Shown piece after piece: positions 1 through 6,264 of a stretch of 10,336 bases of DNA (position 1 is its first letter; every line of letters begins with the position of its first letter). Made by a program: the position numbers and the translations under genes. The notes beneath the pieces are model-generated. The model worked only from the letters and a program-made list of their open reading frames with translations. It was not told the origin of the DNA and did no database searches. The DNA is from Clostridiaceae bacterium (lineage in GTDB: Bacteria; Bacillota; Clostridia; Oscillospirales; Acutalibacteraceae). Location: the NCBI GenBank assembly GCA_016293225.1, contig JAEDEQ010000060.1, forward strand, positions 1-10,336. The letters run 5' to 3'.

Positions 1-83
1 CCTACGGATTCTGCCTGAAAAAGTAACCCCAAGCGGAGCGGACGGACAAAAACCATTTGCACCGTTTACCCACAAATGAACAA
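1..83 (-). repeat. Dispersed intergenic repeat, left copy (cut by window edge)
   Basis: The reverse complement of this stretch aligns with 10137-10217 over about 80 bases, at roughly 84 percent identity by hand alignment, with two one-base gaps. The best conserved blocks are the AAACGGTGCAA core and the AGGCAGAATCCGTAGG end. The copy probably continues past base 1, since the right copy runs on into GGGGCG. It is non-coding and lies beyond the terminator of the rubrerythrin gene. The function is unknown. Confidence 0.85.
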
Positions 84-102
84 CGTCAAACGAACCTCAA
101 AG

Positions 103-147
103 AAAAAATGCGGAGCTGACGCGTTTTGCGGCAGCCCCACATTTTTG
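103..147 (-). terminator. Intrinsic terminator of the rubrerythrin gene
   Basis: On the minus strand, bases 143-132 pair with 118-107 to give a 12-bp stem with two G-U pairs, followed by a run of six T (108-103). The plus strand also carries a T-run after the stem (143-146), so it could stop transcription both ways. A weaker 6-bp hairpin (CGGCTC/GAGCCG, 166-184) lies between the stop codon and this terminator. Confidence 0.85.
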
Positions 148-193
148 TCTGTTCAAAAATTCATGCGGCTCTTTGTCCGAGCCGTGAAGTTTC

Positions 194-730
194 TCAATAA
201 TTTTCGGCTTTGATTTCAAAATATGCCTGCGGATGAGCGCAGACGGGGCAGACCTCCGGCGCGCTTTTTCCAAAGTGGATATGACCGCAGTTTGAGCAGA
301 TCCACATTCTGTCGCCGTCCTTTGAAAAAACAAGACCCTCCTTAATGTTTTCAAGGAGCTTTTTGTATCTCTCCTCGTGTTCCTTTTCAATTTTGCCCAC
401 AAGCTCAAAAAGGGCAGCAATGTGGTCAAAGCCCTCTTTCCTTGCGTCCTCGGCAAACTCCTTATACATTGACGTCCACTCATAGTTTTCACCGGCCGCG
501 GCGTCGCGGAGGTTCTCCTCTGTTGACTTTACGCCGCCGGTAAGAAGCTTCCACCAGATTTTTGCGTGCTCTTTTTCGTTGTTTGCGGTCTCTTCAAAAA
601 TCTTTGCAATCTGAACGTAACCGTCCTTTTTTGCTTTGCTTGCGTAGTAGGTATACTTGTTTCTTGCCTGACTTTCTCCTGCAAAAGCGGCGAGAAGGTT
701 AGCCTCGGTTTTTGAACCCTTGAGTTCCAT
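194..730 (-). CDS. rbr: Rubrerythrin (two-domain, diiron plus rubredoxin-like)
   Basis: A 178-residue cytoplasmic non-haem iron protein that, by family, reduces hydrogen peroxide in anaerobes using electrons from rubredoxin or NAD(P)H oxidoreductases. Residues 1-130 form the four-helix ferritin-like domain with diiron ligands recognisable as Glu19 (in FAGES), Glu52-x2-His55, Glu94 and Glu115-x2-His118. Residues 140-178 form the rubredoxin-like FeS4 site with Cys145-x2-Cys148 and Cys161-x2-Cys164. Length and domain order are those of the classical family. The start is supported by AAGGAGG shortly upstream. It stands alone, with its own terminator downstream and a divergent promoter region upstream. 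A short palindrome (GGTTCT/AGAACC, 750-763) sits in its leader. Peroxide regulation is common for this family in clostridia, but no clear PerR box is visible here. Confidence 0.97.
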   Translation of the reverse strand: MELKGSKTEANLLAAFAGESQARNKYTYYASKAKKDGYVQIAKIFEETANNEKEHAKIWWKLLTGGVKSTEENLRDAAAGENYEWTSMYKEFAEDARKEGFDHIAALFELVGKIEKEHEERYKKLLENIKEGLVFSKDGDRMWICSNCGHIHFGKSAPEVCPVCAHPQAYFEIKAENY

Positions 731-796
731 TGTTATTCCTCCTTAATCCGGTTCTTCAGAACCTTTATTAATAATATATTAGCATATGCTGATTCA

Positions 797-837
797 ATTA
801 TACCTTAAATTTCCTCTGATTTATTTCTAAAATCAGA
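797..837 (-). promoter_or_regulatory. Probable rubrerythrin promoter with overlapping dyad
   Basis: On the minus strand a perfect TATAAT lies at 802-797, about 65 bases before the start codon. At the expected -35 position there is no TTGACA-like hexamer. Instead a dyad with 8-bp arms (TCTGATTT at 815-822 and AAATCAGA at 830-837) covers that region. A poor -35 with an overlapping dyad suggests, but does not prove, control by a DNA-binding protein. A palindrome AGCATATGCT (781-790) falls at the expected transcription start. Confidence 0.6.
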
Positions 838-907
838 AATATTACGCAAGAAAAGCTTTGAATTTTTAAAATATATTCTCCTGTGTGTGGAAATATTATT
901 TTAATTG

Positions 908-916
908 TGCTATAAT
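908..916 (+). promoter_or_regulatory. Extended -10 promoter of the hydrolase/Mur ligase/ddl operon
   Basis: TGCTATAAT is a complete extended -10 element (TGnTATAAT). The -35 region 17 bases upstream (TGGAAA) is poor, as is usual for extended -10 promoters. The expected start near 923 would give a leader of about 112 nt before the GTG at 1036. Confidence 0.65.
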
Positions 917-944
917 TACCAAAACTATGCGTAATTATAAGTAG

Positions 945-989
945 CCGCTGATTGCCGGAACAGCGCAATATCAGCGGTCAGGGTGACCC
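945..989 (+). promoter_or_regulatory. Structured 5' leader of the operon (hairpins)
   Basis: Two adjacent inverted repeats lie in the untranslated leader. CCGCTGAT (945-952) pairs with ATCAGCGG (970-977), or alternatively with an inner TTGC/GCAA pairing. GGTCA (976-980) pairs with TGACC (984-988). The two share bases 976-977, so they would compete at that edge. There is no T-run, so they are not terminators. I recognise no riboswitch or T-box family in them. Confidence 0.4.
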
Positions 990-1035
990 ATATAATCCGA
1001 ACCCGTTTAACCCATAAAACAGGGAGGCATTTTTT

Positions 1036-1800
1036 GTGAGAAAAACCGTTTGCGGTCTTGATATCAACTATATCTGCAAGGGCGAGGGCGAAACCGTCCT
1101 TGTTCTCCACGGCTGGGGCTCGAATATCGGCGTACACGCGCAGATGATTGACCTGCTTGCACAGAAATACCGCGTTATTGCGCCCGATATTCCCGGCTTC
1201 GGCGAAAGCGAGGAGCCTGACGAGCCGTGGTGCGTTGACAGCTACGTTGACTTTATCCTTGAATTTTTGAAGGACTTTAATATTTCAAAGCTTATTCTGC
1301 TCGGTCATTCCTTCGGCGGACGGGTCATTATCAAGCTTTGTTCAAGAGCTTTGCCGTTTGAGGTCACCAAGGTTATCCTTGTTGACTCCGCCGGGGTGAA
1401 GCCGGCCGTTTCGCCCGAGCAGAAGTTCAAGCAGGCCGTCTATCACAAAACAAAGTGGATTTTTTCAACTCCGCTTGTTAAAAAGCTTTGCCCCGATTTG
1501 CTTGACAACCTGAGGAAAAGGAACGGCTCCGCCGATTACAACGCCGCCTCCGAAGTGATGAAAAAAACGCTCGTCAATGTTGTTAACGAGGATCTGACCG
1601 ATCTTATGCCGAACGTAAAGTGTCCTGCGCTGCTCATCTGGGGCAGACTTGACACCGCAACTCCGCTTTCCGACGGTCAGACGATGGAAAGGCTCATGCC
1701 CGAGGGCGCGCTTGTTGTTCTTGAAAACGCGGGGCATTTTTCGTTCCTTGACCAGAGCGCGCAGTTTTTGCGCATTCTTGCCTCGTTCATGAACATATAA
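1036..1800 (+). CDS. Alpha/beta hydrolase
   Basis: A 254-residue alpha/beta hydrolase-fold enzyme, probably a cytoplasmic esterase or related hydrolase; the substrate cannot be told from sequence. HGWGSN (25-30) is the oxyanion-hole loop after the first strand. GHSFGG gives the nucleophile Ser92. WGRLDTATP holds the likely acid Asp206, and NAGHF holds the catalytic His234. The cap region is about 125-190. The start is GTG, with AGGGAGG eight bases upstream. An in-frame hydrophobic leader is absent. It is the first gene of a plus-strand operon: the Mur ligase follows after 49 bases with no terminator between. The pairing with cell-wall genes suggests, as inference only, a role in envelope metabolism. 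Confidence 0.9.
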   Translation: MRKTVCGLDINYICKGEGETVLVLHGWGSNIGVHAQMIDLLAQKYRVIAPDIPGFGESEEPDEPWCVDSYVDFILEFLKDFNISKLILLGHSFGGRVIIKLCSRALPFEVTKVILVDSAGVKPAVSPEQKFKQAVYHKTKWIFSTPLVKKLCPDLLDNLRKRNGSADYNAASEVMKKTLVNVVNEDLTDLMPNVKCPALLIWGRLDTATPLSDGQTMERLMPEGALVVLENAGHFSFLDQSAQFLRILASFMNI

Positions 1801-1849
1801 GTACGCCGGTTACTTTGCTATTACGGAAAACACGAAAGGAAATTTTTCA

Positions 1850-3421
1850 ATGACACTCATTTTGTTTTTATCGTGCGTTGCCGCGTTCCTCATTCCGACG
1901 GGGCTTGCGCTCATTGATTCAATGCACTTTTTCCAGCTCAACTCATACCGCTTTTCCACCCATCTGAAGTGGATTACGGAAAACTTCCACAAGTATCTTT
2001 CCCATTACCTTTTTTCGGTCATACTGCTGATTGTTTCGCTTTTTTCATACAGGGTGGACGTAAAAATGGGCGTTACGGCGCTTTTGTTCCTTGTTGCCGC
2101 CTTTGCCGAACGACCGAAAAAAGCCAAAAAGCCGCTGGTTTATACTCCGCGCGTCAAGCGTATGCTTGTCACGCTCGGTCTTCTGTTTGCCGCAATAATC
2201 GCCGGCTCGGCAATTCCGCTTTTCAGGGCGAACCACGGCAGCATTGCGGTGTTCATTGTTGTGTGCATATATGCGCTTGCACCGTTCTGGGTGCTTGTTG
2301 CAAACCTCATCAACATTCCCGTTGAAAGAATTGTCAACCGTTATTACACCAACGACGCAAAGCGTATTCTTGCCGCCTGTCCCGACCTTAAAATCATCGG
2401 CATTACGGGCAGCTACGGAAAAACCAGCGTAAAGTATTACCTCAACACTCTGCTTCGCGCAAGATACAACGTGCTCATGACTCCGGAAAGCTACAACACC
2501 CCGATGGGCGTTGTCAAAACCGTTAGAGGCTCGCTCAGAGCCACCCATGAAATTTTCATCTGCGAAATGGGCGCAAAATGGGTCGGAGATATCAAGGAGC
2601 TGTGCGATATTGTTCATCCGCAGCACGGCGTTATAACGTCCATCGGCCCCCAGCACCTTGAATCGTTCAAAACGCTGGACGCGGTCAAGAACACAAAGTT
2701 TGAGCTTGCGGACGCTCTGCCGCAGGACGGAATGCTGTTCCTCAACAATGACGACGAAAATATCCGCGCCCACGGCTCAAAAAGACCGTTCATTTCCTAC
2801 GGAATTGAAAACAAAAGCGATTACACCGCTTCGGCCATCTCCGTTTCCGAGCGTGGAACAACCTTTACCGTTACAGGCCCCGACGGCGAAAAGGAGAGCT
2901 TTTCCACCCGTCTTATCGGCCGCCACAACGTTCTCAACATCACCGGAGCGATTGCCGTCTCAAACAAGTTCGGCATTCCGCTTTCCGAGCTCAAGGGTCA
3001 GGTCAGACGGCTTGAGGGCGTGCCGCACAGGCTTGAGCTGAAGAAGAAAAACGGCGTCACTCTCATTGACGACGCATACAACTCAAATCCGAGCGGAACA
3101 AAGGCCGCGCTTGAGACGCTCAGGCTGTTTGAGGGCTACAAGGTTCTTGTCACCCCCGGCATGGTCGAGCTTGGCGAAAAGCAGGAGGAGCTTAACCGTG
3201 AATTCGGCGCAAACGCGGCAAAGGTCTGCGATTATGTTGTCCTTGTGGGCAAAAAGCAGGCTGTTCCGATAAAGGCCGGTCTGCTTGACGCGGGCTACCC
3301 GGAAAAGAAGATTTTTGTTGCCGACACCATTGAAGAGGCGCTCACCCATGTCTATGCAATCGGCAGCAACGGACAGCAGAAGATTGTTCTGCTTGAAAAC
3401 GATCTGCCTGACAACTATTGA
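1850..3421 (+). CDS. Membrane-anchored MurF-like Mur ligase
   Basis: A 523-residue protein with an N-terminal membrane region (hydrophobic stretches near 3-22, 52-67, 73-87, 104-122 and 131-152) fused to Mur ligase central and C-terminal domains. The ATP loop is GITGSYGKTS (184-193). Further Mur landmarks are EMGAK (239-243), GRHNVLNITGA (357-367) and DDAYNSNP (407-414), the last typical of MurF-type ligases. MurF joins D-Ala-D-Ala to UDP-MurNAc-tripeptide. Here the usual N-terminal UDP-MurNAc-tripeptide-binding domain is missing and replaced by membrane helices, and the C-terminus ends in ENDLPDNY. The substrate may therefore differ from that of housekeeping MurF. The ribosome binding site is GAAAGGAA before ATG. 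The D-Ala-D-Ala ligase gene follows 25 bases later, which fits supply of the dipeptide substrate. It could be an alternative MurF or a ligase acting on a lipid-linked precursor. Confidence 0.85.
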   Translation: MTLILFLSCVAAFLIPTGLALIDSMHFFQLNSYRFSTHLKWITENFHKYLSHYLFSVILLIVSLFSYRVDVKMGVTALLFLVAAFAERPKKAKKPLVYTPRVKRMLVTLGLLFAAIIAGSAIPLFRANHGSIAVFIVVCIYALAPFWVLVANLINIPVERIVNRYYTNDAKRILAACPDLKIIGITGSYGKTSVKYYLNTLLRARYNVLMTPESYNTPMGVVKTVRGSLRATHEIFICEMGAKWVGDIKELCDIVHPQHGVITSIGPQHLESFKTLDAVKNTKFELADALPQDGMLFLNNDDENIRAHGSKRPFISYGIENKSDYTASAISVSERGTTFTVTGPDGEKESFSTRLIGRHNVLNITGAIAVSNKFGIPLSELKGQVRRLEGVPHRLELKKKNGVTLIDDAYNSNPSGTKAALETLRLFEGYKVLVTPGMVELGEKQEELNREFGANAAKVCDYVVLVGKKQAVPIKAGLLDAGYPEKKIFVADTIEEALTHVYAIGSNGQQKIVLLENDLPDNY

Positions 3422-3446
3422 TAAAGCAGCAAGGGAGGTAGCTTGA

Positions 3447-4733
3447 ATGAAAATCAAAGTCGGCGTAATGTTCGGCGGAAAAAGCGTTGAGCATGAAATT
3501 TCAATAATCTCCGCCTTACAGGCCATCGCTTCAATGGACAGCGAAAAATATGACGTTATACCTATATATATTACAAAGAACAATGAGTTTTATGTCGGCC
3601 CCTCGGTCGGGGAGATAGGAAGCTATGTTAACATTCCCGCCCTTTTAAAGGAAAGCACGCGCGTTATCCTTGTCAAAGACGGCGGTCTTGTCAAGCTCAT
3701 AAAATATCCGGCAAAACGCTTCGGCTCGTCCTATGTTGATTATATTGACGTTGCCTTTCCCATTGTTCACGGAACGAACGTTGAGGACGGAACGCTCCAG
3801 GGCTTCCTTTCAATGCTTGACGTTCCCTATGTCGGCTGCGACGTGGTTTCCTCCGCCGTCGGCATGGATAAATACGTTATGAAAACCGTGCTCAAGGACA
3901 ACGGTATTCCGGTTCTGGACTGCCTTTGCTTCAATGCAAAGGAATATGACAGGAGCAACGAGGACGTTGTCGGCGCGATTGAAAAGCGAATAGGCTTTCC
4001 CGTTATAGTAAAGCCCGTCAATTTAGGCTCTTCCATCGGAATTTCCAAGGCGGACGGCCGCGAAAAGCTTTTTGATTCGCTCGATATGGCGTTCTGCTAT
4101 GCGGACAAGGTGCTTGTTGAGCGCGCGGTGCAGAACCTCAAGGAGATTAACTGCTCCGTCTGCGGCGATTATGAACACGCACAGCCGTCCGAATGTGAGG
4201 AGCCTGTTAACAGTGACGAAATTCTCTCGTTCAGTGACAAGTATCTGAGCTCCGGCAATTCCGGCGGCGCAAAGGGCGGAAAGCTCGGCGCAAAAAGCGG
4301 CGGAAAGCTCGGCGGCGCAAAAACGGGCGGCAGCAAAAGCGGCATGGCCTCGCTCAAAAGGAAAATTCCGGCAGAGATTACGCCCGAGCAGAAAAAGCAG
4401 ATTCAAAAATATGCCGTTGACGCTTTCAAGTGTCTCGGCTGCAGCGGCGTTTCAAGGATAGATTTCATGATGGACACAAAAACGGGAGAAATTTTCCTCA
4501 ACGAGATCAATACCATTCCCGGTTCGCTTTCGTTCTATCTCTGGGAACCGGTCGGTGTTCCGTACACAAAGCTGCTTGATAAAATGATTTCCCTTGCCCT
4601 CAAGCGTGAGCGCGAGCAGGAGGGCATCACCTATGCGTTTGAATCAAACGTGCTTGAAAACATCACGCTCGGCGGCGGTTCAAAGGGCGCAAAGGGAGGA
4701 AAGCCCGGCGGCGCAAAAGGCGGAAAATTCTGA
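3447..4733 (+). CDS. ddl: D-alanine--D-alanine ligase with GGK-rich insert and tail
   Basis: A 428-residue ATP-grasp ligase that, by family, joins two D-alanines for peptidoglycan precursors in the cytoplasm. VMFGGKSVEHEIS (7-19) is the N-terminal signature. HGTNVEDGTLQG (108-119) is the Ddl motif, with Val where Gly is usual. PVIVKPVNLGSSIGI (185-199) binds ATP, and FLNEINTIPG (350-359) carries the metal-binding residues. Two low-complexity Gly/Lys/Ala/Ser segments stand out: about 268-299, between SDKYLSS and the conserved KRKIPAEI, where the family's active-site omega loop lies; and the C-terminal tail 409-428. This makes the protein longer than the usual 300-370 residues. The start has AGGGAGGT upstream. 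It is the last gene of the operon. The neighbouring MurF-like ligase would use its product. Confidence 0.93.
   Translation: MKIKVGVMFGGKSVEHEISIISALQAIASMDSEKYDVIPIYITKNNEFYVGPSVGEIGSYVNIPALLKESTRVILVKDGGLVKLIKYPAKRFGSSYVDYIDVAFPIVHGTNVEDGTLQGFLSMLDVPYVGCDVVSSAVGMDKYVMKTVLKDNGIPVLDCLCFNAKEYDRSNEDVVGAIEKRIGFPVIVKPVNLGSSIGISKADGREKLFDSLDMAFCYADKVLVERAVQNLKEINCSVCGDYEHAQPSECEEPVNSDEILSFSDKYLSSGNSGGAKGGKLGAKSGGKLGGAKTGGSKSGMASLKRKIPAEITPEQKKQIQKYAVDAFKCLGCSGVSRIDFMMDTKTGEIFLNEINTIPGSLSFYLWEPVGVPYTKLLDKMISLALKREREQEGITYAFESNVLENITLGGGSKGAKGGKPGGAKGGKF
4248..4343 (+). repeat. GGK-rich low-complexity coding repeat inside ddl
   Basis: This encodes residues 268-299 of the ligase, made almost only of Gly, Lys, Ala and Ser with GGAKGGK and GGKLG units. 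At DNA level the block GGCGGAAAGCTCGGCG occurs twice (near 4275 and 4299), so slippage or duplication may drive length change. Confidence 0.85.
4671..4730 (+). repeat. GGK-rich low-complexity C-terminal tail of ddl
   Basis: This encodes residues 409-428, with the same SKGAKGGK and GGAKGGK units as the internal insert. The tail lies beyond the end of the conserved ATP-grasp fold and gives the protein a strongly basic C-terminus. Confidence 0.85.
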
Positions 4734-4809
4734 TTGCCGACTTTGAACGGCGCCTTGCATTAAATATGAAAAATTTTTCAACGCATCCCTTTCAGGAGGG
4801 AGCGTGACA

Positions 4810-4851
4810 GCGCAAGCGGACCGAGGGAATTTTTCGGCGCTTGCGTTTTTT
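4810..4851 (+). terminator. Intrinsic terminator after ddl
   Basis: CGCAAGCG (4811-4818) pairs with CGCTTGCG (4838-4845), with an inner CCGA/TCGG pairing (4821-4824 with 4834-4837) and six T directly after (4846-4851). It ends the three-gene operon. Its 3' arm and T-run overlap the -35 element of the next gene's promoter. Confidence 0.9.
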
Positions 4852-4869
4852 CAAAGTATCTGATATAAT
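4841..4869 (+). promoter_or_regulatory. Promoter of the metallophosphoesterase gene
   Basis: TTGCGT (4841-4846), a 17-base spacer and TATAAT (4864-4869), preceded by TGA to form an extended -10. The expected start is near 4876, giving a leader of about 45 nt. That leader holds a small GCGGC/GCCGC hairpin (4883-4900) just upstream of the ribosome binding site. Confidence 0.8.
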
Positions 4870-4921
4870 AATAGCGCCAATAGCGGCCACTGACAGCCGC
4901 GGGAAAGGAGAAATACTGATT

Positions 4922-6085
4922 ATGAAAAGAGTTCTCAGCATTGCACTTTCGATTCTGATGATTTTTGCGCTTTGCTCCGTAGCATTTGCGGCAGGCACAC
5001 CGGATAAGCTCAGCTTCAACGAGGACGGAACCTTCAAAATTCTTCAGATCAACGACACACAGGACATTGACAGAATGAACAAAAAGACCGCTGCTTTTCT
5101 CAAGGCGGGCATCGCACAGGAGCAGCCCGACCTCATTGTTGTTCCCGGCGATATGCTTTCCGATATGTTCATCGGCGCAACGCCCAAGAGGATAAAAAAG
5201 GCTCTCACCGCTCTCGGAACAATCTTCAACGACGCAAAGGTTCCCTTTGCCGTAACCTTCGGCAACCACGACCATGACCTTGAAGAAAAAGTTTCTACCA
5301 AGGAAATGATGGATGTTTTCAAGCAGTTTGAGTACTGCGTTACGCAGGCAGGCACAACGGAAAACGACCCCGGCACATATTCCGTTCCCGTTTACTCCTC
5401 AAAGGACAGCAGCAAAATGGCGCTTAACGTATACCTTATGGATACCAACAACAAGAACGGAACCGTCACGGGCTACAGCGGCGTATATCCCGAGCAGGTT
5501 GAATGGTACAAGCAGAAGAGTGACGAGCTTAAGGCTGCCAACGGCGGCGAGGTTGTTCCCTCGCTCCTGTTCCAGCATGTGCCCGTTAAGGAAATTTATC
5601 AGTTTGTTGACCGCGTAACCTACAAAGAAGCGGAAAACGCCTGCTTCAATATTGACGACCGCAAGTGGTATTCGCTCAACGAGAGCTCCGGCCTTATCGG
5701 AGACGACAATGTTATGGGCGAGGCTCCCTGCTCCGAGCCGCTGAGCCACACCACCGGTCAGTATGAAGCCTGGCTTGAAAAGGGCGACATCATCGGCGCG
5801 TTCTTTGCCCATGACCATGTCAACAACTTCATGGGCAGAACCGAGGAGGGTATCATTCTCGGCTATAACGGCGGAACAGGCTTCCGTGCATACGGCAGAG
5901 GAGACCACAGATCCATGCGCGTTTTCAACCTCAACGAAAACGACATTGAAAACTATGAGACTCACTCAATCTATTACAGCGATGTTGTCGGCGGAAGCTT
6001 CAGCTATTACGTCTCCGACTTCATGACTCCGGCAATTTTCGGCAACATCTTCCGCGCATTTCTCAAAATGTTCTTTGTTATCTGA
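4922..6085 (+). CDS. Secreted metallophosphoesterase (calcineurin-like)
   Basis: A 387-residue exported phosphoesterase of the calcineurin-like fold; the phosphate ester it cleaves is not evident. Residues 1-23 are a signal peptide (MKRV, hydrophobic core, AFA before the cleavage site). Metal-site motifs in order are INDTQD (43-48), PGDM (Asp77), FGNHDHD (Asn115, His116), FQHVP (His219) and AHDH (His297, His299). The first motif is DTQ rather than the canonical DxH, so one metal ligand is changed. The C-terminus (about 366-387) is hydrophobic and could associate with the membrane. The start at 4922 is preferred because it begins the signal peptide and has AAAGGAG 11 bases upstream; a longer reading from TTG at 4841 would begin inside the terminator and promoter. 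It is a single-gene unit with its own promoter and terminator. Confidence 0.9.
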   Translation: MKRVLSIALSILMIFALCSVAFAAGTPDKLSFNEDGTFKILQINDTQDIDRMNKKTAAFLKAGIAQEQPDLIVVPGDMLSDMFIGATPKRIKKALTALGTIFNDAKVPFAVTFGNHDHDLEEKVSTKEMMDVFKQFEYCVTQAGTTENDPGTYSVPVYSSKDSSKMALNVYLMDTNNKNGTVTGYSGVYPEQVEWYKQKSDELKAANGGEVVPSLLFQHVPVKEIYQFVDRVTYKEAENACFNIDDRKWYSLNESSGLIGDDNVMGEAPCSEPLSHTTGQYEAWLEKGDIIGAFFAHDHVNNFMGRTEEGIILGYNGGTGFRAYGRGDHRSMRVFNLNENDIENYETHSIYYSDVVGGSFSYYVSDFMTPAIFGNIFRAFLKMFFVI

Positions 6086-6108
6086 AGCAACGCTGAAAAA
6101 TAAAAAAC

Positions 6109-6149
6109 AAAGGCTCCCGGCTGTCTGCAAAAGCGGCCGGGAGCTTTTT
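6109..6149 (+). terminator. Intrinsic terminator of the metallophosphoesterase gene
   Basis: GCTCCCGGC (6113-6121) pairs perfectly with GCCGGGAGC (6136-6144), extended by a G-U pair and A-T pairs, followed by TTTTT. The stop codon is 24 bases upstream of the first base of the element. Confidence 0.93.
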
Positions 6150-6158
6150 AGGCAAACC

Positions 6159-6186
6159 AAAAACCCGACTCGTTCTGAGTCGGGTT
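6159..6186 (-). terminator. Intrinsic terminator of the UspA-like gene
   Basis: AACCCGACTC (6162-6171) and GAGTCGGGTT (6177-6186) form a 10-bp stem with a five-base loop. Read on the minus strand, the stem runs into TTTTT (6163-6159). It faces the preceding plus-strand terminator, insulating the two convergent genes. Confidence 0.88.
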
Positions 6187-6264
6187 CTTGGCAGAGAGAA
6201 AAAAATGAAAAAACAAACGTGGCAGCCTATACTGCCGGGGAGAGTTTGTGGAAGCTGTCAAAAA

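Noticed and set aside
775..840. PerR or Fur box upstream of rubrerythrin
   Set aside because: No TTATAATnATTATAA-like inverted repeat can be aligned. The dyads present have different sequences.
2045..2773. Minus-strand reading frame of 242 codons
   Set aside because: It is antisense to the Mur ligase, has a Cys/Arg/Asn-rich composition typical of a shadow frame and shows no family motif.
4804..4863. Mini reading frame starting GTG after AGGAGGG, about 19 residues
   Set aside because: It runs through the terminator stem and into the -10 element, the ribosome binding site spacing is too short, and the peptide has no notable character.
4841..4921. N-terminal extension of the metallophosphoesterase from TTG at 4841
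   Set aside because: The extension would be translated from inside the terminator and promoter and would mask a good signal peptide. ATG at 4922 has a ribosome binding site upstream.
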